DNA of 6,116 nt, from positions 1-6,116 of the forward strand of contig CAAFZH010000058.1 in assembly GCA_900767495.1 (NCBI GenBank), given 5' to 3'. The notes beneath the pieces were generated by a model that did not search any database, was not told the origin of the DNA, and saw only the letters and a list, made by a program, of their open reading frames with translations. This DNA is from Clostridia bacterium (lineage in GTDB: Bacteria; Bacillota; Clostridia; Christensenellales; Borkfalkiaceae). Made by a program: the position numbers and the translations under genes. Positions within the stretch are counted from its first letter, which is position 1, and every line of letters starts with the position of its first letter. Of this stretch, positions 4,563 to 6,116 are shown in pieces.

Positions 4563-5952
4563 CCTGCTTGCCGCCTCGGCGGTACTTAAAAATATAGGCT
4601 ACGTGGCGATAGCGGTGCTTATACTGCTTATAATGATAACCGTTCACGAGGCGGGACATTATTTCGTAGGCAAACTTTTCAAGTTTAAAATAAACGAATT
4701 CGCCATAGGTATGGGTCCCGCGCTGTTTAAACGCAAACTTAAAAGCGGCGAGGTTTTCTCCGTAAGAGCGTTACCGCTCGGCGGATTCTGCGCTTTTGAC
4801 GGCGAGGACGACGATAAAGAGGACGAAAACTCCTTCAACCGCAAAAAACCGTGGCAAAGAATACTCGTTTTGCTTGCCGGCGCGACTATGAACTACCTGC
4901 TCGCGCTTGTCGTTATAGCCATAACTTTCGGCGTTTACGGGCAACAGGTAATAGGCGTTTCGCACGTAAACGACGGCGTTAAAACCGAACAGTCGTTGTC
5001 GGACGGCGATTATATAGAGTGGGTAAAGGTAAACGGCAAAAAAACGAGCGTGTATATAACCACCGATTTAACGCAGGCGTTGAAAAACGTAAAGGCGGGG
5101 CAAACGGTGGAAATAGGCGTTTTAAGAAAGGACGGTAAATACGCGCGCGCGACGAGCGAAGTAAGAAAAGTCGTTTTGCGCGAGGATTTAAAACTTGCCA
5201 ACATGACCGAAGTAAATAAGGTCTACGATGCGCTCGGTTTTGGTTCCGCGCTTACGATGAAAGTCGAAAACGGCACTACCTCACGCTTTAAAAACGGCGA
5301 TATTCTTTTAAAAATAGGCGATAGCGACGACCGCGATTCGGCGACTTTTATAGACGACGAAACCGACTTTTTCAACGCGCTTAAAGATAAGGTTGCCGGT
5401 CAAAGCGTGTACTTTTTCGTATCCGGCTCGCCCAATGCTTTACCACCCGTCGCGCTCGGCGAAGAGTGGCAAAACGCGGATAAGTCCTCGGCGGAGGCGA
5501 TTGCCGCATATTTCGGCGTAACTTTCGGCGAAAAAGAATATTACGTTACGGCGGCTTACGCCAAGTTCGGGTTTTTCAAAACTCTGGGGCGTTCGTTCGT
5601 ATACTCGTTTAAAATAGCCGGCACGGTGTTTACAAGTTTGGGGCAACTCCTTACCGGCAAAATAGGCATAAGAGCCGTAGGCGGCACTATAACGACCATA
5701 AAAACGGCAAGTCAGTTAATCAGTTACGGTTGGTTTTTCGCGCTGCAAATCACCGCGTTTATAGGCGTAAATCTGGCGGTATTCAACCTGCTGCCGATCC
5801 CCGCGCTCGACGGCGCGCGAATAGTGTTCTGCCTTATAGAGTGGATATTTAAAAAGCCCGTCAATCGCAAAGTGGAAGGCGCGATACACGCCGTGGGTCT
5901 TATTTTGTTATTAGGTTTTGCCATTTTGGTGGACGTGTTGCAGTTTATATAA
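4552..5952 (+). CDS. rseP: Site-2 intramembrane zinc metalloprotease, RseP/RasP type
   Basis: Membrane protease of the M50 family that cuts substrates such as anti-sigma factors and signal peptide remnants within the membrane. HEAGH (32-36) in the first membrane segment gives the zinc ligands His32 and His36 and catalytic Glu33. NLLPIPALDG (412-421) carries the third ligand Asp420. A second membrane segment covers about 102-127 and the last about 445-464. LPLGGF (74-79), an acidic patch (83-92, eight of ten acidic) and AGATMN (109-114) are family landmarks. At 466 residues it exceeds the usual 420 or so of Gram-positive homologues. The extra length lies in the middle, where two GD-containing PDZ-like modules are visible (about 140-205 and 230-295). 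It starts at TTG with GGAGGT five bases upstream. Its substrates cannot be told from this window. Confidence 0.94.
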   Translation: MLNNLLAASAVLKNIGYVAIAVLILLIMITVHEAGHYFVGKLFKFKINEFAIGMGPALFKRKLKSGEVFSVRALPLGGFCAFDGEDDDKEDENSFNRKKPWQRILVLLAGATMNYLLALVVIAITFGVYGQQVIGVSHVNDGVKTEQSLSDGDYIEWVKVNGKKTSVYITTDLTQALKNVKAGQTVEIGVLRKDGKYARATSEVRKVVLREDLKLANMTEVNKVYDALGFGSALTMKVENGTTSRFKNGDILLKIGDSDDRDSATFIDDETDFFNALKDKVAGQSVYFFVSGSPNALPPVALGEEWQNADKSSAEAIAAYFGVTFGEKEYYVTAAYAKFGFFKTLGRSFVYSFKIAGTVFTSLGQLLTGKIGIRAVGGTITTIKTASQLISYGWFFALQITAFIGVNLAVFNLLPIPALDGARIVFCLIEWIFKKPVNRKVEGAIHAVGLILLLGFAILVDVLQFI

Positions 5953-6066
5953 AGAATAATTATCACGCAAACGGGGCGACAGTTATCCCCTATCGGCATT
6001 TTGTGTACTGCAATGACTGTTGAATTTCCGTGCCATTAGACTTGTGTTAAGACTTCAAAATTTAAT

Positions 6067-6101
6067 GTCATTGCGAAGGAGCGTAGCGACTGCGGCAATC
6101 C
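6067..6101 (+). repeat. B-type dispersed repeat arm downstream of rseP
   Basis: These 35 bases match 233-267 at 31 positions, in the same orientation, beginning GTCATTGCGA and ending GCGGCAATCC. The partner arm, if any, would lie beyond the window. Upstream, GCAATGAC (6010-6017) is an exact inverted copy of GTCATTGC (6067-6074) and may be a decayed arm. The rest of 5953-6066 shows no gene, clear promoter or terminator. Confidence 0.65.
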
Positions 6102-6116
6102 CTTGGGCTAAAGTAC

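Noticed and set aside
5972..5998. GGGG/CCCC hairpin followed by TTTT as a terminator after rseP
   Set aside because: The stem is only four pairs with a ten-base loop, and the T run is short and displaced, too weak to call.
6020..6060. TTGAAT at 6020 as a promoter for a downstream gene
   Set aside because: No TATAAT-like box occurs 16-18 bases further on.

Overview
This window is a conserved block of bacterial housekeeping genes, all on the + strand, in the order pyrH, frr, uppS, cdsA, dxr, rseP. That order is typical of Bacillota, where rpsB and tsf usually lie just upstream. With moderate GC, ATA as the commonest isoleucine codon in uppS (8 of 16), tight gene overlaps and repeat-filled flanks, it suggests an uncultured Clostridia-like bacterium. 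Placement below class level is not supported by what can be read here.

Layout: bases 1-399 hold no gene. They are a mosaic of short imperfect inverted repeats of three kinds (called A, B and C here), and the last A-type end stops exactly where the pyrH ribosome binding site begins. pyrH (400-1104) is followed by a 116-base gap with a good sigma-70-type promoter inside a 30-base dyad, and then frr (1221-1796). frr/uppS and uppS/cdsA are each joined by a one-base TAATG overlap. cdsA and dxr are separated by 65 bases holding a strong hairpin that sits between a Shine-Dalgarno sequence and the dxr start. rseP begins with TTG inside the end of dxr and ends at 5952. The remaining 164 bases hold no gene, but a B-type repeat arm recurs at 6067-6101.

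How the genes fit together: PyrH makes UDP, feeding UTP and CTP pools; CTP is the co-substrate of CdsA, which makes CDP-diacylglycerol for phospholipids. Dxr commits carbon to the MEP isoprenoid pathway, whose products UppS elongates into the undecaprenyl carrier for cell wall synthesis. Frr recycles ribosomes. RseP is an intramembrane protease. The block therefore links nucleotide supply, translation and envelope building.

I see no sign of a new multi-gene system. The points most worth a second look are the hairpin-bridged dxr ribosome binding site, the dyad around the internal frr promoter, the repeat mosaic abutting pyrH, and an internal repeat in RseP indicating two PDZ-like domains.
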